A stretch of 64,000 nucleotides of DNA from Bugula neritina (lineage: Eukaryota; Bryozoa; Gymnolaemata; Cheilostomatida; Bugulidae): contig OZ037770.1 of assembly GCA_964035545.1 (NCBI GenBank), positions 11,584,463 through 11,648,462 on the forward strand, read 5' to 3'. This document shows, piece by piece, positions 25,197 to 39,100 of this stretch (positions within the stretch are counted from its first letter, which is position 1; each line of letters starts with the position of its first letter). The translations under genes and the position numbers were made by a program. The notes under the pieces were generated by a model. It was not told the origin of the DNA. It made no database searches and was given only the letters and a program-made list of their open reading frames with translations.

Positions 25197-26252
25197 ATGA
25201 CTAATGGTAAGCAACTGTGTAACTGTGTTCAACTCCAATGGTCTATATAACTTTATCCCGGTTTTTTCTCAAATGATTGTTAGTTTAAAATTCACTATAA
25301 ATAATTCACTCCTTCTGATATTTTATTGTTCATGCCAATAAAATAAAATTTTGAATAATAAATCATGTACTGTATTGTTCTCAGGTAGATGCATGTGTTG
25401 AATGTATTCTTACAGGAGTTGTCTTCTTAACTTCTCCACTTGATATTGCAACACAAATTATTCAGCTATTGAAAGCATTATCATAGTCACTGTTCATTTC
25501 GTAGGTAAATGGTTTTTATGAAATTTTGTAGCCTACTCGTTTGATGGGCTGGTTGTATTTGCTCTCATGTTTATAAGCACATGCGCCTACATTAAAAAAG
25601 TTCCCAAACTCAAGAGCTGGATTTTATCTGAGAAGAAAGGGTTTATGGGAGTTTTTTATAAAGGTTTGTCTGTTGCACACTGTTTTATATTAGTTTATAT
25701 CATTCGCTTGTAACATGACTTGTTGTTTGCTTTTAAAAACTCTTTAAACTTTGGTGCAACTAATAGGACTATCCATGCTATATTTTAAGCATCATTTAGA
25801 TTTCAGCGCATCTGAAGTTGTAGATATTCTGATTGTGCTGATATTACGCCATGGCTAAGATGTTATGCCAACAATTATAAATTAAGAGTATTTATTATTT
25901 AGAATGGAATTTGTCACTACTAACCAGTGCTCATTCTATCATCAGAGTGAAGTAATGGTTTGAAATGAATTGAAATCTATTTTGACTTGAAGATAAAAAT
26001 ATGTAAAGTTGAGTCTTTCTTATCAGCCAGCAAGCAGAAGCAGCAGAAAGTAGTTTCACTCATGGCTAAGATGCAAATAATTTGCAGGGAAAACCAATGA
26101 AACTAGGGGTTATAGCTTGTGTCTTATGTTTTTATTCATTCTATTCAAATGACTACATATCTGTTTCAGCGGCTGTCATTGGCACAAGACTACACATCCC
26201 CGTGTCTTTAGTATCCGCTCTGATGGCTTTCTATTTAATAGTATTGAGGTAG
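25197..26252 (+). CDS. TMEM167B: Kish-B / TMEM167B homologue (3 exons, 74 residues)
   Basis: The coding exons are 25,197-25,206 (only 10 nt), 25,532-25,663 and 26,170-26,252. GT-AG borders and phase 1 joins give a 74-residue protein, the family's usual length. Diagnostic stretches are [28 protein letters not shown] and AAVIGTRLH, which place it with vertebrate TMEM167B rather than TMEM167A. Two hydrophobic helices (about residues 9-23 and 53-72) suit a small membrane protein. Kish proteins act early in the secretory pathway at the Golgi; the molecular role is not well defined. The stop TAG directly follows Arg74. AATAAA at 26,369-26,374 could serve as polyadenylation signal. The dynein gene begins 935 bases downstream on the same strand. 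Confidence 0.93.
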
Positions 26253-27187
26253 CGTTTGTGGAACTGGAAGATATAATTATAAATTAGCATTGTTTGTATT
26301 TATGTTGCATTATGTTCTTGCAATCTCCTTTCTGTATTGATTTTTATTATTTATATGTTTTCTTATAAAATAAACCCAATTTTAAAAGACGAGGGTTTGA
26401 AAAGCTAAATATTAATTGTTCCATTGGTATCAAAAATAGTATCACAAATAAAATTACTTAAAGTTGCTACTGCAGTTCTGAGTATAATATATGTGGGTAG
26501 TTACCAGCTTTCACTAGCCTTTACTGTTTGGTTATGGAGTTGTGCACTATAATGTACTTCGAATACCAAAAATAAAATTTAGGAGATGAAAAAAGCTACA
26601 GAAATAGTGTATGTTGCAATATTTTAAAATGCCAGCCAAAAACAGTTTCTCATAATAATATAATCCCAATGATACGATACAACAATTAATAGGAGTTGCC
26701 CTACCTCTAAATACAAAATCTTCCTCCGAACCTAACCGAAGTAATGTACTTCAAAAGTATGATTAAAAACACCAGGGGTAGGTAGATTGATTGACTTTGG
26801 TGACTAATCAAGTGTTGTCTAATTATTGCAAAAGAATTTTTATGGCTTTTATCGAATATATCGTTAACTTTTTAGCTAATTTATGGTAAATAAATAATTG
26901 ATGGTTGTAACTTTTAAGAGTACTTGGAGTTATCTTTTCAAACAATTACACTGAAAATATTATTTTGTTTACAAATGCAAAATTTACAATTAATTTTAAA
27001 ATTGGAAAAAATTCACAAAATTATATAAGTTAAATATTTAAAATTCTTTGCCTATGTTGCTGCGCAGTGCCTAACAACGCACAACAACATGGCGCCTATC
27101 CAGTCGGTAGAGCGTGTACTTTTGATTTAAATTTTTGTGTGCATCAAGATATTTTAAAAGTAAATAGTTTATATAGTGGGTTACAAA
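26253..27187. other. TMEM167B 3' region and dynein 5' region, with a short upstream ORF
   Basis: The left part should contain the TMEM167B 3' UTR (AATAAA at 26,369). The right part should contain the dynein promoter and leader, but I see no definite TATA or initiator. An ATG at 27,089 inside a GCGCC-rich patch opens a 13-codon reading frame ending at 27,130, upstream of the dynein start at 27,188. If transcription starts before 27,089 it would act as an upstream ORF. Confidence 0.45.
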
Positions 27188-30100
27188 ATGGATGAAAGAC
27201 ACTGGTGGTTAGCAGCCAAAATTCAAGAAAGTTTTGGCATTGGTGGGTACGACAACCCAACATTGCTTGAGGATTTCATGTGCCAGGATGACACCATGAA
27301 CGCTGTAAACAGTTTCCTTAGTATTAATGGGCCGTGTAGAATATTTTTCTTTTGCGCCAAACCTGAAAATACGGAATTATCTGCTAGAAGTCTTCAGTTT
27401 ACGGATTCATTAAGTAAGCTGAGAGGTATAAATTTAGACAAAGTATATATTCTATATTTTCTGAGACGAGATACTCAAAAGGAGGTAGACCTGACTCACT
27501 TTGAAAAAGACATTCTATCTGGCGAGATCAAGAAAAATGCAATAGAACACGTCACCGCATTACTCGGTGACATTTATTTGCCAGCTTTAAAAAATCAAAA
27601 AGACTGGGGACAGTGTGCTGAAGAAAACAAACTATCATGTATTCACACTCTAGAGCGCTTGTCTCTCAATCTTGCCGAATCGGCGTCGAGTGTGCAAGCA
27701 GCAAAACAACAAGTAAGTTATTCTCGGAAATGAATATTAAAATTGAATATTTTTGTAAATATCCTATGCATTTTTATTTATTGTTTTTACCCAATTTGAA
27801 ATCAGTTGGGCAGTGAGACCAATTGTATACTGATACTATTCATTTAATAAAATTAAATATAATAATAATTAGGTAGTAGTAAGTAGAAGTTATAAATAGA
27901 ATAACATGTAAGTTATTCTTCATTCATTGATAATATCATTTCATGCTTTTTGTTCCATTTTTTGAAAATAAATTGAGTATTAAAACTAATCATACTAAGT
28001 TACTATTCAATAGTAGCAATAACTATAATTAGGTAGTACTAGTAGAAATTATAAATAGTGTACTAACATTTCTAGATGCTGCGACAACCAGACAGTATTA
28101 TAAGTAATGACTTCAAGCAGCATCGACTAGCTGCTGCTGACTCAGCAATCATTTCTGAATATGAAGAACTGGTGTCTGATTGGATGAACACTATTGAGAA
28201 CATTTTGATGGACTCATCAGATGAAAGGTGAGATTTTATGCAATAAAATGCATCAACAAGTTCTGCTGTAATATTGTACCAAGCAATGGAATTATGGAGA
28301 GCTGCTTATCTTACATCTACTCCAATTTCTACCTTTTTGATGGCTTCTCATAAGGTTTTAGCTTAGGTTTTTGGCATATGCAATCAGAAACTTTATGTGT
28401 TGCTGCTAGATTTATGGACCCAAGTGCTGGTCCAATGTCGGAACTAGAAAGATGGCGCAGAAGACAAAGACTAATGACGAATATAACTGAGCAGCTGAAG
28501 AGTAAAGAATGTAAGGCAGTTATTGGAGTTCTCATACAGGCTAAGTCTAAGCTTCTGAAGCGGTGGAAAGTCATAGACTGTGGGTGAGTAGTTTCTCCAG
28601 TTCTCAGGCTAACTTTCAGACTATACTGGTTTGTATGTAGTAGGTCTAGGGATGTGCTAATTTAAGTTTGAAATAATAGACCTTTTTGCCATACCTCTGG
28701 TACTCAATTTACAATTAAGAGTTGCTTTCTCTTACTAGGGGTTTAGTTAGATCATAATATAGAGAGCAAACCCATTAAAAATTAAAGGTTTGACTGCTAC
28801 ATGAAATCCCAACTATGCTATCGAATCGTTTTTTTAGGAGATATATATTTTGATAGAGGCATACATATTTAGCAGTTCTGAATATTTTTTTTTAAAAAAA
28901 TGTAACTTGAAAGCATTTTTGTTGTTTTGCTTATTGGGCGATGCTGAAGTGGCAGCTGTGATACAAATCTTTTTAATCACTTGTTATGCTGGCTGTTACC
29001 ATTCAAGTTAGAGCTGTTAATCTTTCAACTCTTTGAATAATAAAATGGTTATTCTATAGCCTATATAATAGCCAGCTCCGTATTGTATAGAATGACAATT
29101 TTGTTATCCAATTATTTTATATAGCAGTCATCCTTTAACTAATTCCCTACTCAAAGAAAACAACTGTTAATTGTAAATTGAGTACCAGGGGTGTTGGAAA
29201 AGGATCTAATGCTTGAAAAGCAGTTCTAACTTTTTCCTTGAGATATTGTTTCGGTCAGTTTACATCAGCTAAAACTTCCCAATCAGCTTTATTGTGTTAA
29301 ATACTTAAGGAGACAGCTAATATTGTTTCAGTATCACTGATGCTGTAAACGAAACCAAAGATAAGGTGAAATACATGGAAGGTTTGAGACGCTACTTGGA
29401 CCAGCTGTACCACGGTGCAACTCCTCAGGCTATCATGCAGACGGCACTCCCTGGTCTTGTAAACAATATCAAGCAGATGGACTCAATCTCCAGGTTCTAT
29501 TCTAGATCTGGATTCCTTGGCCTGTTCTTTACCAAAGTGAGTTGGGGTTGGGGTTGGAGTAATTTGTAATTGTAATTGGTTGTAATTAATTACATTTTTT
29601 CAAGTAATTGAATGTAATTTATAATTGATGTATAAAAATGTAATTGTAATTGAATTTTACAATTACTTTATAATTACATAACAATTAGCTGTGTGTTATG
29701 AAAATTTGGGTCACTTCCTTGTATTTAGTTAGAATGAGATTACCAACATCATATGTATATTATGGTGATGTTTGATGCTTTAGACACATTAAAACTCACT
29801 AGTCTCAATATTAACATTTTTCGATTTGCTAAAAAAATTATTCTTTATGACCAGGTGCTGTTTCAAATTCATTTCAGTATTTTTCATTATTATATTTTGT
29901 ACTTTTGAGCAGGTTAGTGGACTAGTAACTAATCTACACTCTTATGCAGCATGCTGTTTTCAATAGAGGGGGGAGGTTCCTTCCTGAAACATGTTTATTA
30001 GTCTGAATCAGTTAAAAAGCTTAGGCTTAGGATATAAATGACTGACTTCTTGTTGTATGGTTTCTGTTACTCAGTATAATTTATTTTTTGTTATTTCATA

Positions 30101-33100
30101 TTAATATTAAGAATCTTGCACACCTAATAAATCTGAGATATATTCAACCTATATATAGCATAGAGTTGAAAGTTGAATGAAAATGATAATTCATGTGTAT
30201 AAAGCAAGAAAATTGTCTGCAAAACATATTTGTACTTGAATAATTGAAATGTTTGATTTTTAATGTGATGACAACTTAACATCTGACAAGTAGGATATAC
30301 TGGAAACCCTCTATTAAGCCCAATCGTTTGGATTAATGACTTATTCTGTGACTGAGTATGACTTATGCACGTCTGCTTCTGTAGATAACCAATCAGCTGG
30401 TGTTGGCCTGCAAGGAGTACATGCAGCAGGTGACTATCAATGATGAAGGGGTGGACAACTTGTGGAGCATTGTGTCGGAGGAGATCGGCAGCGGCACCGA
30501 CAGTCTTAGCGCTGCCTCTGATGCTCTCTACAAGCAAATGAAGACCCACCTAGAGAACAAACTCAAAGGGAAGACAACTCAACATGGTCACAACAGAGAT
30601 CAAGCTCCAGTTCTTGTTGAGGAGACAACTCTGTTTGGTGAGACAAATTTGTGGATAAGGTGCTCCTCCGTATCTCACTGAGCTATACAGTGCTCCCTCC
30701 GTATCTCACTGAACTATACAGTGCTACCTCCATATCTCACTGAGCTACACAGTGCTCTCTCCATATCTCACTAAGCTACACAGTGCTCCCTCCGTATCTC
30801 ACTAAGCTATACAGTGCTCCCTCTGTATCTCACTAAGCTATACAGTGCTCCCTCCATATCTCACTAAGCTACACAGTGCTCCCTCCATATCTCACTGAGC
30901 TATACAGTGCTCTCTCCATATCTCACTGAGCTATACAGTGCTCTCTCCATATCTCACTGAGCTATACAGTGCTCCCTCCATATCTCACTAAGCGGCGGGA
31001 CCTGAAATTTGTGATATTGCAGAAATTTATACCAGATTTAGTTCACGGAGCAGTTAAATTCAGCCATTTTGTCCCTGTACAAAAATGGGGGTCCGGACCC
31101 TTCTCCGTACCAATGAAATTTTGACAGAATTGGAACAGTGAGATATGGAGGGAGCACTCTATTGTAATTGTATTTTATTGTTTTGGATATAATCATTTTG
31201 AATCACTTGTACACTTGTTATGATTTGATGGCTTGGAATATTATATTTGTTTCATAATATTTCCTTAAACAATTTTAAAATGTGACTTATATCAAAATAT
31301 CTGATGCTTTGATGCTGGCTTGTACACCATTAGTCACAATTCAGTTTGTCATATTATTTACTCTTATTCTTGATTGTTTCAGTTTATGTCTTAGGCGTGA
31401 ATATAATCTAATGTAGCTCTTAAAACTAGTTGGTGTTATTGTAGGTCGAATGAAGGCGTGTTTAGCCTTACTGTCCTACTATAAGGAGTGCGTGCACAAC
31501 GTGCGAGACTCGTTAGGGGTGGGAGCTCACACAATGAGTCACTACCCGTCCATGAGCAGTGTGGCCGCCGACAGTCCGGTCAAAGGGTAGGTTTTACACC
31601 TCTAATGTATAAAGAATTTACTATAGAATACAACTACATATCTGTAGTGTAACTGAGTCTTACTGCTTTATTAACCTGTGATTCTTATCTCAGTATACGC
31701 TTACTTTCAGAGACACCCCTCCTCCCGAAACCGAAAGGTATTAATAACACTTGCAGAACTTTTATATGTTTTCATTTTCCTGTTTAATTGCACTTTATTG
31801 TTTTAGAATTTCATTCACATCGGAGACACAATAATAATAATATTTAGAATAGCATTAGTATTAAATAGTGTACCTAAGTTTTTGATATTTGTGTTATTAT
31901 AGTTTGTGATTGATTATAGATCAAAGATGACCAATGAATATTATATTATATTAGCTTGTATTTCAATAGAGGTATTAAAAAATCATGCCTAGTCTTTACA
32001 GATCTACAATATTTTAAAGTTATGTTTAAGATGAAATAAAACTATTCATAATTCACTGAGGGTACAAAGATTGCTTGGTTCTATACGTTATAGTTTTGTG
32101 TTTTCCTTTAAAGTTTAATTACAATCAAACTTCGTGAATTATATTAACTTATGGATTGTCGTGATGAAACTGTAAATCAGTCTAAATTTTTAGTAATTTA
32201 ATTTTAATTTAATTATTAATTTTAATTAATTGTTCTAATGTAGAAGTACAACACCAACAACTCCGAAGACAGCTGCTGATGGGTATACCATTTTATAATC
32301 TGTGTCTATTCTATATTTTTATTATGTTGTCTTTCTATATACTCTCTGCTCATCTATAATACTTTCGTAATGTAGGCGGGGTTGTTAGGTGCTCTTTCAC
32401 ACTCTATTAGTTACTCTTTCTCTACAGCTACAATATTGTAGTCCTTCCTTACCCCCCTCTCATTGAGGGGCTAGCAAAGTTTACACCACTTTCCCGAAGC
32501 TAGACTTAAATGAGCTGTACTTGATTATTTCTAAATGCTAGAGAGTTTCTCTGACTTTAGAACACTTCTAAGGTGCTTTGGACTGACTATTGTGTTGATG
32601 GAAATATATTTTTTCATCATCGCTGTATAAATTTTTTTGCAGAAGTTGTAGCACAAATTTGTAATGAGCCCTTCATACACTCCATCTTTAGTCCCCATTT
32701 CATTATATGTCAAGCTATAGCAGTTATAGTACTAACTTCTTTTATTTCATCTTTGTTTTTGATCTGGAATGAAGTTTTATTAAATAAATGTTAAACTGGT
32801 GCATTTGCTCAAGTTGGCGTAATTGGGAATAAATTCCAGCCAAGGCGTGTACCATTAAATCCCGTAGTCAGCCTAGCCGTGTAGCTATAACTTCCATAGT
32901 CAGGATTAGTTTGGTCGTGTAACAATACAGTGTCTCATGTGTTCAAACCTCTATGCTAGCAACTTTTTCACCGTAGTAAAACATAAATGTTGCAATCAAG
33001 CTGGAAAAAACACATGTTAATAGTTTTTTATTTTGCTTTAGGAAATTGATATATCTATTATTTAATTATTTGTCAACTATTCTCTTTATTTTCATTTTGC

Positions 33101-36100
33101 TTTTCTTTTTTATCTAACATTTTTGGGTTATATTTTTAGCTACTTATGCATTGACCTATCCTGGTGCATTGAATAGTTTTAGTAATATGCAATTAGTTGG
33201 GCATCAAATTTAAATAACTTAATTATAAGTGCATAGCAAACCTATCTTTTAGTTTTATAGAATCAGGCAAAGAAACTAATATTTGCTATGATTTAGAAGA
33301 GATTTCTAACAAAACTTTATTTGCAATTTATAATTTGTACACATTAATGCTTAATTTTGTAAAATTATGTCGATCTAAGTGTAGATCACCGTTCATTAGG
33401 ATGTTTTCCTCACCACCATTGAAAATCATATCTTGGATGTTGGTGTTTGTATGTTTACAATGGTACTTCCAGAGATCTGTAGTCTCTCTGGTTGTTTCTG
33501 TAGCACTGTTGGTGCAGATGGGAGGAAGGTGATGTCCCGAACTACTGGCGGATATTCTCCGAGCAAGAAGTCCAGTTCACTCACTGGTGACAGTCATGGA
33601 GTGACTATGAGTGATGATGATGCAATCATCGGCCATTTTGAGTCATTCTCTGCTAGGCTGAAACAGATAATGGATGTCATGAACACCATGTCTCAGTACC
33701 AAAAGTAAGACGCTCTTTTTGGGCATTATATCATAATATCCTAATATCTATATTACTGCGTTTTTAACTCTTGTAGCATTATGTTATTGACACAGAAATG
33801 CTAGTACCTAGTTATAGTATAAATAAAGCCTTAATTAGAATTTTTTATTAAAGTTTCATGCGGAATAGATATAAAATCATCATACTTTTAGTATTTTTAC
33901 ATTTCAATCATTTAAACATACAAGTTTGCATATTTTCATATAAAAATACTTCAAAATGGGTTCAAAATATTTCAAATATTGCTGCTATTGGATTGTGAAA
34001 ATAAAACTTGTACTGGGCTGAAGCTGTTGAAATGCCAAGGGTTGGCTCTTTTCGAAACAAACATGTTCGTACTGCTTGTGCATTTGCATTGCGAATGACT
34101 GAAATTAACTACAAAGAGATCAAACTTTAATGCATATTGCTGTATTTGTAAGTTAATTTACTGACTAAAATATAATAAATATTGCTTTATTTGCAAATTA
34201 GTTTAACTGTGTAAACATCAAGTTTTAATTTATAATTTTTATGGGTTTTTATGTCAGAGTAGCTGATGTGAACATTTATTTTAGTGATAGATTTGCCTGA
34301 GTACAATATAATAAGTAATTCATTAAATCTCAGTCTATGAATTCTATCAACTACAACTGTTAGTACTTAGTAATTAGTGCTTAGTGTCGGTAGTTAGTGT
34401 TAGTTAGTGTTAGTACTTAGTGTTAGTAGTCAGTGTTAGTAGTTAGTATTTGTAGTCAGTGTTAGTAGTTAGTATTAGTAGTCAGTGTTAGTAGTTAGTA
34501 TTAGTAGTTAGTGTTAGTACTTAGTGTTAGTAGTTAGTATGTGTATTTTAGGCTGGTGGTGACCTCTAACGGGATACCAAGGCCGCGACCCGAGGATTTC
34601 GAGGAAGAGGAAACGGATGAAATCGACTACAGGAAGTTGCATGCCCAGAAGAACAAGGAGAAGCAGCAGCCGGTGCAGCCGATACCGTCCTACCAGCCAG
34701 GTGGAGGTCTCAATGCCATTCAGGAGGACATGGAGCTGGAAGAGCAGGAAACGCAAAATAAGAAAGATGAGGAGAAGGAGACGAGTCAGAAGTACACCTC
34801 TCTCCCTCTCCAGTTCTTCACAGAACCTAAGGCTTTGTCTGAAGAGGATGTGGAGATACTGCGTATGTTTGCATTGATGTCTATTTTTTTACTAAATATG
34901 TTCAATTGCTTTCCTGAAAAGGATGTGCTTTGCTGTATGCAGCGCCTTCTGTCTGTGTGTTATCTGGTCTGTCTAGAATCTTCTAACAGAAGTAAAGTTA
35001 GATCTGTGTGATGTTCATGGTCTGGCAGATATCTCGTGTATTCATGTAAATTCTGATGTTTGTGCATTTATATTTTCTCGGTTATATGTTGTATACTCGT
35101 GTGATTATGTTATATAAGGCTCGTCTACCTGTGCTGTAGCATTTATTTATTTATTCATTTACTTATTTATTGTATGATGCACAGCATGTAAATACTAAAG
35201 TGTAATATAATAATATGTAATATACGCAGGTAAATACTATGGTAAGGGGGCAGAGGGTGATGGTCCCAGTGTATCCTCTGTAATCAGAACTCACCTGCAG
35301 AAGATGGCGGAGGTGATGAACGCTAGCGTCACCTCCCGTACGATGGTAGACGTGGAGACTGCGGACAAGGTGAGTGCAGATGTTACTCATGGCAAACTCA
35401 ATACTAATATTATAAAATATTATAATATAAAATGATGTAAGTAATGAGTAAACTGGAATTAAAGTATCAACTTTAATTTTTTTTCTAGTCAAGTATTTCG
35501 ATTGAACATCTTTAACTTTTTTTGTATTTTACTAAAGCGTTTTATAATGATTTGAGTTGTACCATTTTGAATTAATTGCGTACTTTTCTATCTTATGCGG
35601 TGTCTATTTAAGGGAAATTGGCATTGTACATATATGATCAGAATATAATATATACTATTGTTTTGTTTAAACAAACTTCAAATCAACAACTTAACTACTT
35701 TTTATTGTTACAGTAACTTGTTTATTATTTTTAAAATGTTTGGTTATATCTACTTCTGCATTTTGTGCACCTCGTTGTTCCGGTAGCGCATTTAATTCAT
35801 TATGAATCATTATATATATTATTATTCAACGTTGAACCTAACATAAATTTAAACCTGAAAACTTTACCGTTGAAGAGTTTTTCTGCACAACAAACCATCA
35901 TATGAGTATGATTTGTTTCTCCAGGATCGGTTTGAGGAAACCTACACTCAGTTCCTAGGGACTGTCTCCAAGTTGGAGAGGTTCCTTTGTGCCTACCTTC
36001 ACTGTCTCTTTAGTAAAAAGATGAAAACCTGGCAGGCTTTGAAGTTGCTCACCCAGTAAGTTGGTTAAACATGTCTGCCATGTTGACAGATCAGTATTCA

Positions 36101-39100
36101 AACTTTAAGTAAAGAGATGTGCTTTACTTTATTTAGTACACACCAGCAAGTTAGGACAAAAAATAAAAGTTGGTTAGAAGTCATCGAAATCTAATGGGTT
36201 GTGGTATTTTTCGTACTGATTACTAATATGTATAGTAAAAAAAGCTGAGATGGAAGCTTGCATTTAATTGTCATATATGAACAAGTGTTTTTTTGAAATC
36301 TACTTTGCCTAAATTATGGCTATTGAATGAAAACATTTGGATAACTATTTATTATTAGTAGCATGACTCATAAACTATGAGTCATCTTGTGAGTCATCTT
36401 TCTTTAGCTTTGGCTCTCTATATTGAATACTCCTGATATTGTTGTAGACTGAGTCCCATTGCACAGAGACCTGGACCAAGGCCGGCTATTTCTGAAAAGT
36501 TTATAGACCTGTTCAATCAGTATGAAACTGACCTTGAAAAGGTCATAGAAATATACGAGGCTGGCAAGGACAACCCTCCTCTCTTAAGGAATGCTCCGCC
36601 AGTAAGTGATCGGGATCTCTGTTAGTAACTCAATAGTCATGTATAGCTGAATTCTGCAGTCTAACTGTCTGGTCTGTAGATATTAATTAGTAGAGATGAT
36701 GAGTTAACAGCTGTGGTCTAAGGGTAAGAGCACTGGCTTAGTAAACGCCAGGTCATGGGTTAGAATTCTGGTAAAGGTTATTGTTGATGTTAGAAAGGGC
36801 ATTCAGTCATTATTGCTTTTTCACCACAATAGAAAACGCTTTCTTAGCCAACTTCAAAAGCTCCTTTTCATTAAGGGTTTTCACGGGGATGGTGACTACA
36901 AACTTGCATAAGGTTGATAAACCCTATTAGTGGATTTGTTATGTAAAATCTAAATTTATTTACTGATTGGATAATAATGTAATTAAATGGTAAATTTCAG
37001 AAACGTATTTGGAGAGAAATAGTTAAAATTGTCAAGTAATGACAACATGTTTTTTTTCAACTCTCACACACATTATGTTCGTGTAAGATAACAAATATTT
37101 ACTGTTGCAGGTTGCTGGCGCCATCTACTGGGCCCGTCAGCTGCTCATCAGAATCGAGGAGCCAATGAAAGTTTTCAGAGACACCAGAGCTGTGTCTTCT
37201 CTCAGGGACTTCAGCAGAATCTGTAAGGTAAGTGTCTTACGTGACTTACTCGTAAGGTAAGTGTCTTATGTGATTTACTCGTAAGGTAAGTGTCTTATGT
37301 GACTTACTCGTAAGGTAAGTGTCTTATGTGACTTACTCGTAAGGTAAGTGTCTTATGTGATTTACTCGTAAGGTAAGTGTCTTATGTGACTTACTCGTAA
37401 GGTAAGTGTCTTATGTGACTTACTCGTAAGGTAAGTGTCTTATGTGACTTACTCGTAAGGTAAGTGTCTTATGTGACTTACTCGTAAGGTAAGTGTCTTA
37501 TGTGACTTACTCGTAAGGTAAGTGTCTGATGTGATTTACTCGTAAGGTAAGTGTCTTATGTGATTTACTCGTAAGGTAAGTATCTTACGGGATTTACTCA
37601 TAGATTTTAAAGTAAGTTATAAAAAGCAGTGCGTCAACCATTTTAACATTCCAAAAAGTTTTATACGCCAGTCGTGAGGTGTAATAATGGGAAAATTGAG
37701 ATAATCCTGTGTTCTAAAGTAGCAAAAGAAGTTATGTTCCCGCGAGACTCTCAACATGCACCCCAAACCAAAATTTATTAAAAAGAAAGAACTTAGGTTA
37801 TCTCAATTTTTCTGTACTAAATGCCAATAACATTAGTACACTGGGTTCAAGTTAAATCAACTTTATTTGGTTTGTGAAACAATTTCCTGTCTAATAACTC
37901 ATTGTTTCTGATTCTAGATGTACAACAGGATTGCCACGGCTCTGGTAACTTTTGAAACCATGTGGTTTCAGAGCTGGAAGAGTAAGATAGAAATGGCCAA
38001 AGCTGGTATGAAAGCTACGCTCCTCGTGCACCATCCAGATACTAAAGAGATACTTGTTAATGCAGATGAGAGGTAAGTGGGCCGACAAATCCCAATTTGA
38101 AATCAATAATTATTATATACAATTGTATTTAAACTAACAAATAGTTGACAACTTTAGAGTTTGATGAATTATATTGATTGCTTTGAAATGTACAAATTAT
38201 TTAGTAATTTATGTAAATTTAACTTAACATTTCTGAAATAAATATAGTGCATAATATAATAATGCAATAATAGATAATATAATAAAATTTTAAATTAGCC
38301 AATATTTGAAAACTTTCAAGTTTAATTAGTTATATTAATTATTTTGAAATACACAAATTAGCCGTTGGTTTATGTACATTTATTTCAAATTATCTGTTAT
38401 TTATAACTTTGCTATGTATTTTCTTTTCCTGTAAGCACCTTGCCGTAGCTTGTATCAGTAAATCAGTCTGTTATCTTTCAGGGTTGTGGAGCTGTTTGCA
38501 GAAGGACGTTGGATGGTACGTCAGGGTATGTCTGTCCCTGACTCCATTCACGCCATTCTTCAACAAGAAAACAGATTCAAGGCCTACAAAGATCACCTTC
38601 AACTGGCCTTGACCCAGTTCTACAATGTCGTTAAATCAATTCCACACCATGTCCGGGGACTGTTTCAGCCTCATGTAGACCAGGCTTTAGTGAGCTTCCA
38701 GCCTGGAGTGAGCACCCTAGCTTGGAACAGCATGAATATAGGTCAGTTTTTCCTGTACTTCCGCTTTAAATCTAGGTCAGTGTTTACTCTACTTTGAATA
38801 TAGGTCAGTGTATGATACTTCAATGGCCAAGATGGGCTGTTTGGATGGTTACTAATTCGCTCTGTTTTATTGATAACTATAGATGTCAAGTCATTGATAT
38901 AATCTCAAATATTGTGGTGTTTTGTTAAAAGATTTACTAGACTGTCATTTTCTGTTCTACAATTCAGTATTTGAGCTTTTGATAGAGTTGTAACTTACAT
39001 CTTTAATGGTTTAAAGACTACTATAGTCTGTAACATCCATAATATACTCTACTGTAACATCCTACTAGGCTACTAGACATATATCTAGCGCTCTACAAAG

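Larger units (their letters stand above)
27188..34862 (+). other. dynein exons 1-10: N-terminal tail with first low-complexity inserts
   Basis: The exons are 27188-27712, 28076-28227, 28410-28583, 29332-29536, 30385-30637, 31445-31586, 31711-31737, 32244-32282, 33504-33704 and 34552-34862. The first five (residues 1-436) align along their length with DNAH5-type tails. Exons 6-9 include a Ser/Thr/Pro-rich stretch with two microexons of 27 and 39 nt, both phase 2 on each side, so either can be skipped without a frame change. Exon 10 adds an acidic, Gln/Glu-rich segment (about residues 580-660, with FEEEETDEIDY and MELEEQETQN) absent from the canonical tail as I recall it. Confidence 0.82.

Noticed and set aside
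25385-25487. Exon-like open stretch after TTCTCAG within the TMEM167B intron
   Set aside because: It ends in a stop and joining it would break the complete 74-residue protein made by exons 25,197, 25,532 and 26,170.
33433-33503. Upstream extension of dynein exon 9 from an ATG-like start
   Set aside because: The TGTAG acceptor at 33,503 gives the phase needed to follow exon 8; the upstream sequence is intron read-through.
37223-37599. Regular 29-bp direct repeats resembling a CRISPR array
   Set aside because: Units abut with no spacers, lie in an intron of an animal gene and contain its splice donor; this is a minisatellite.
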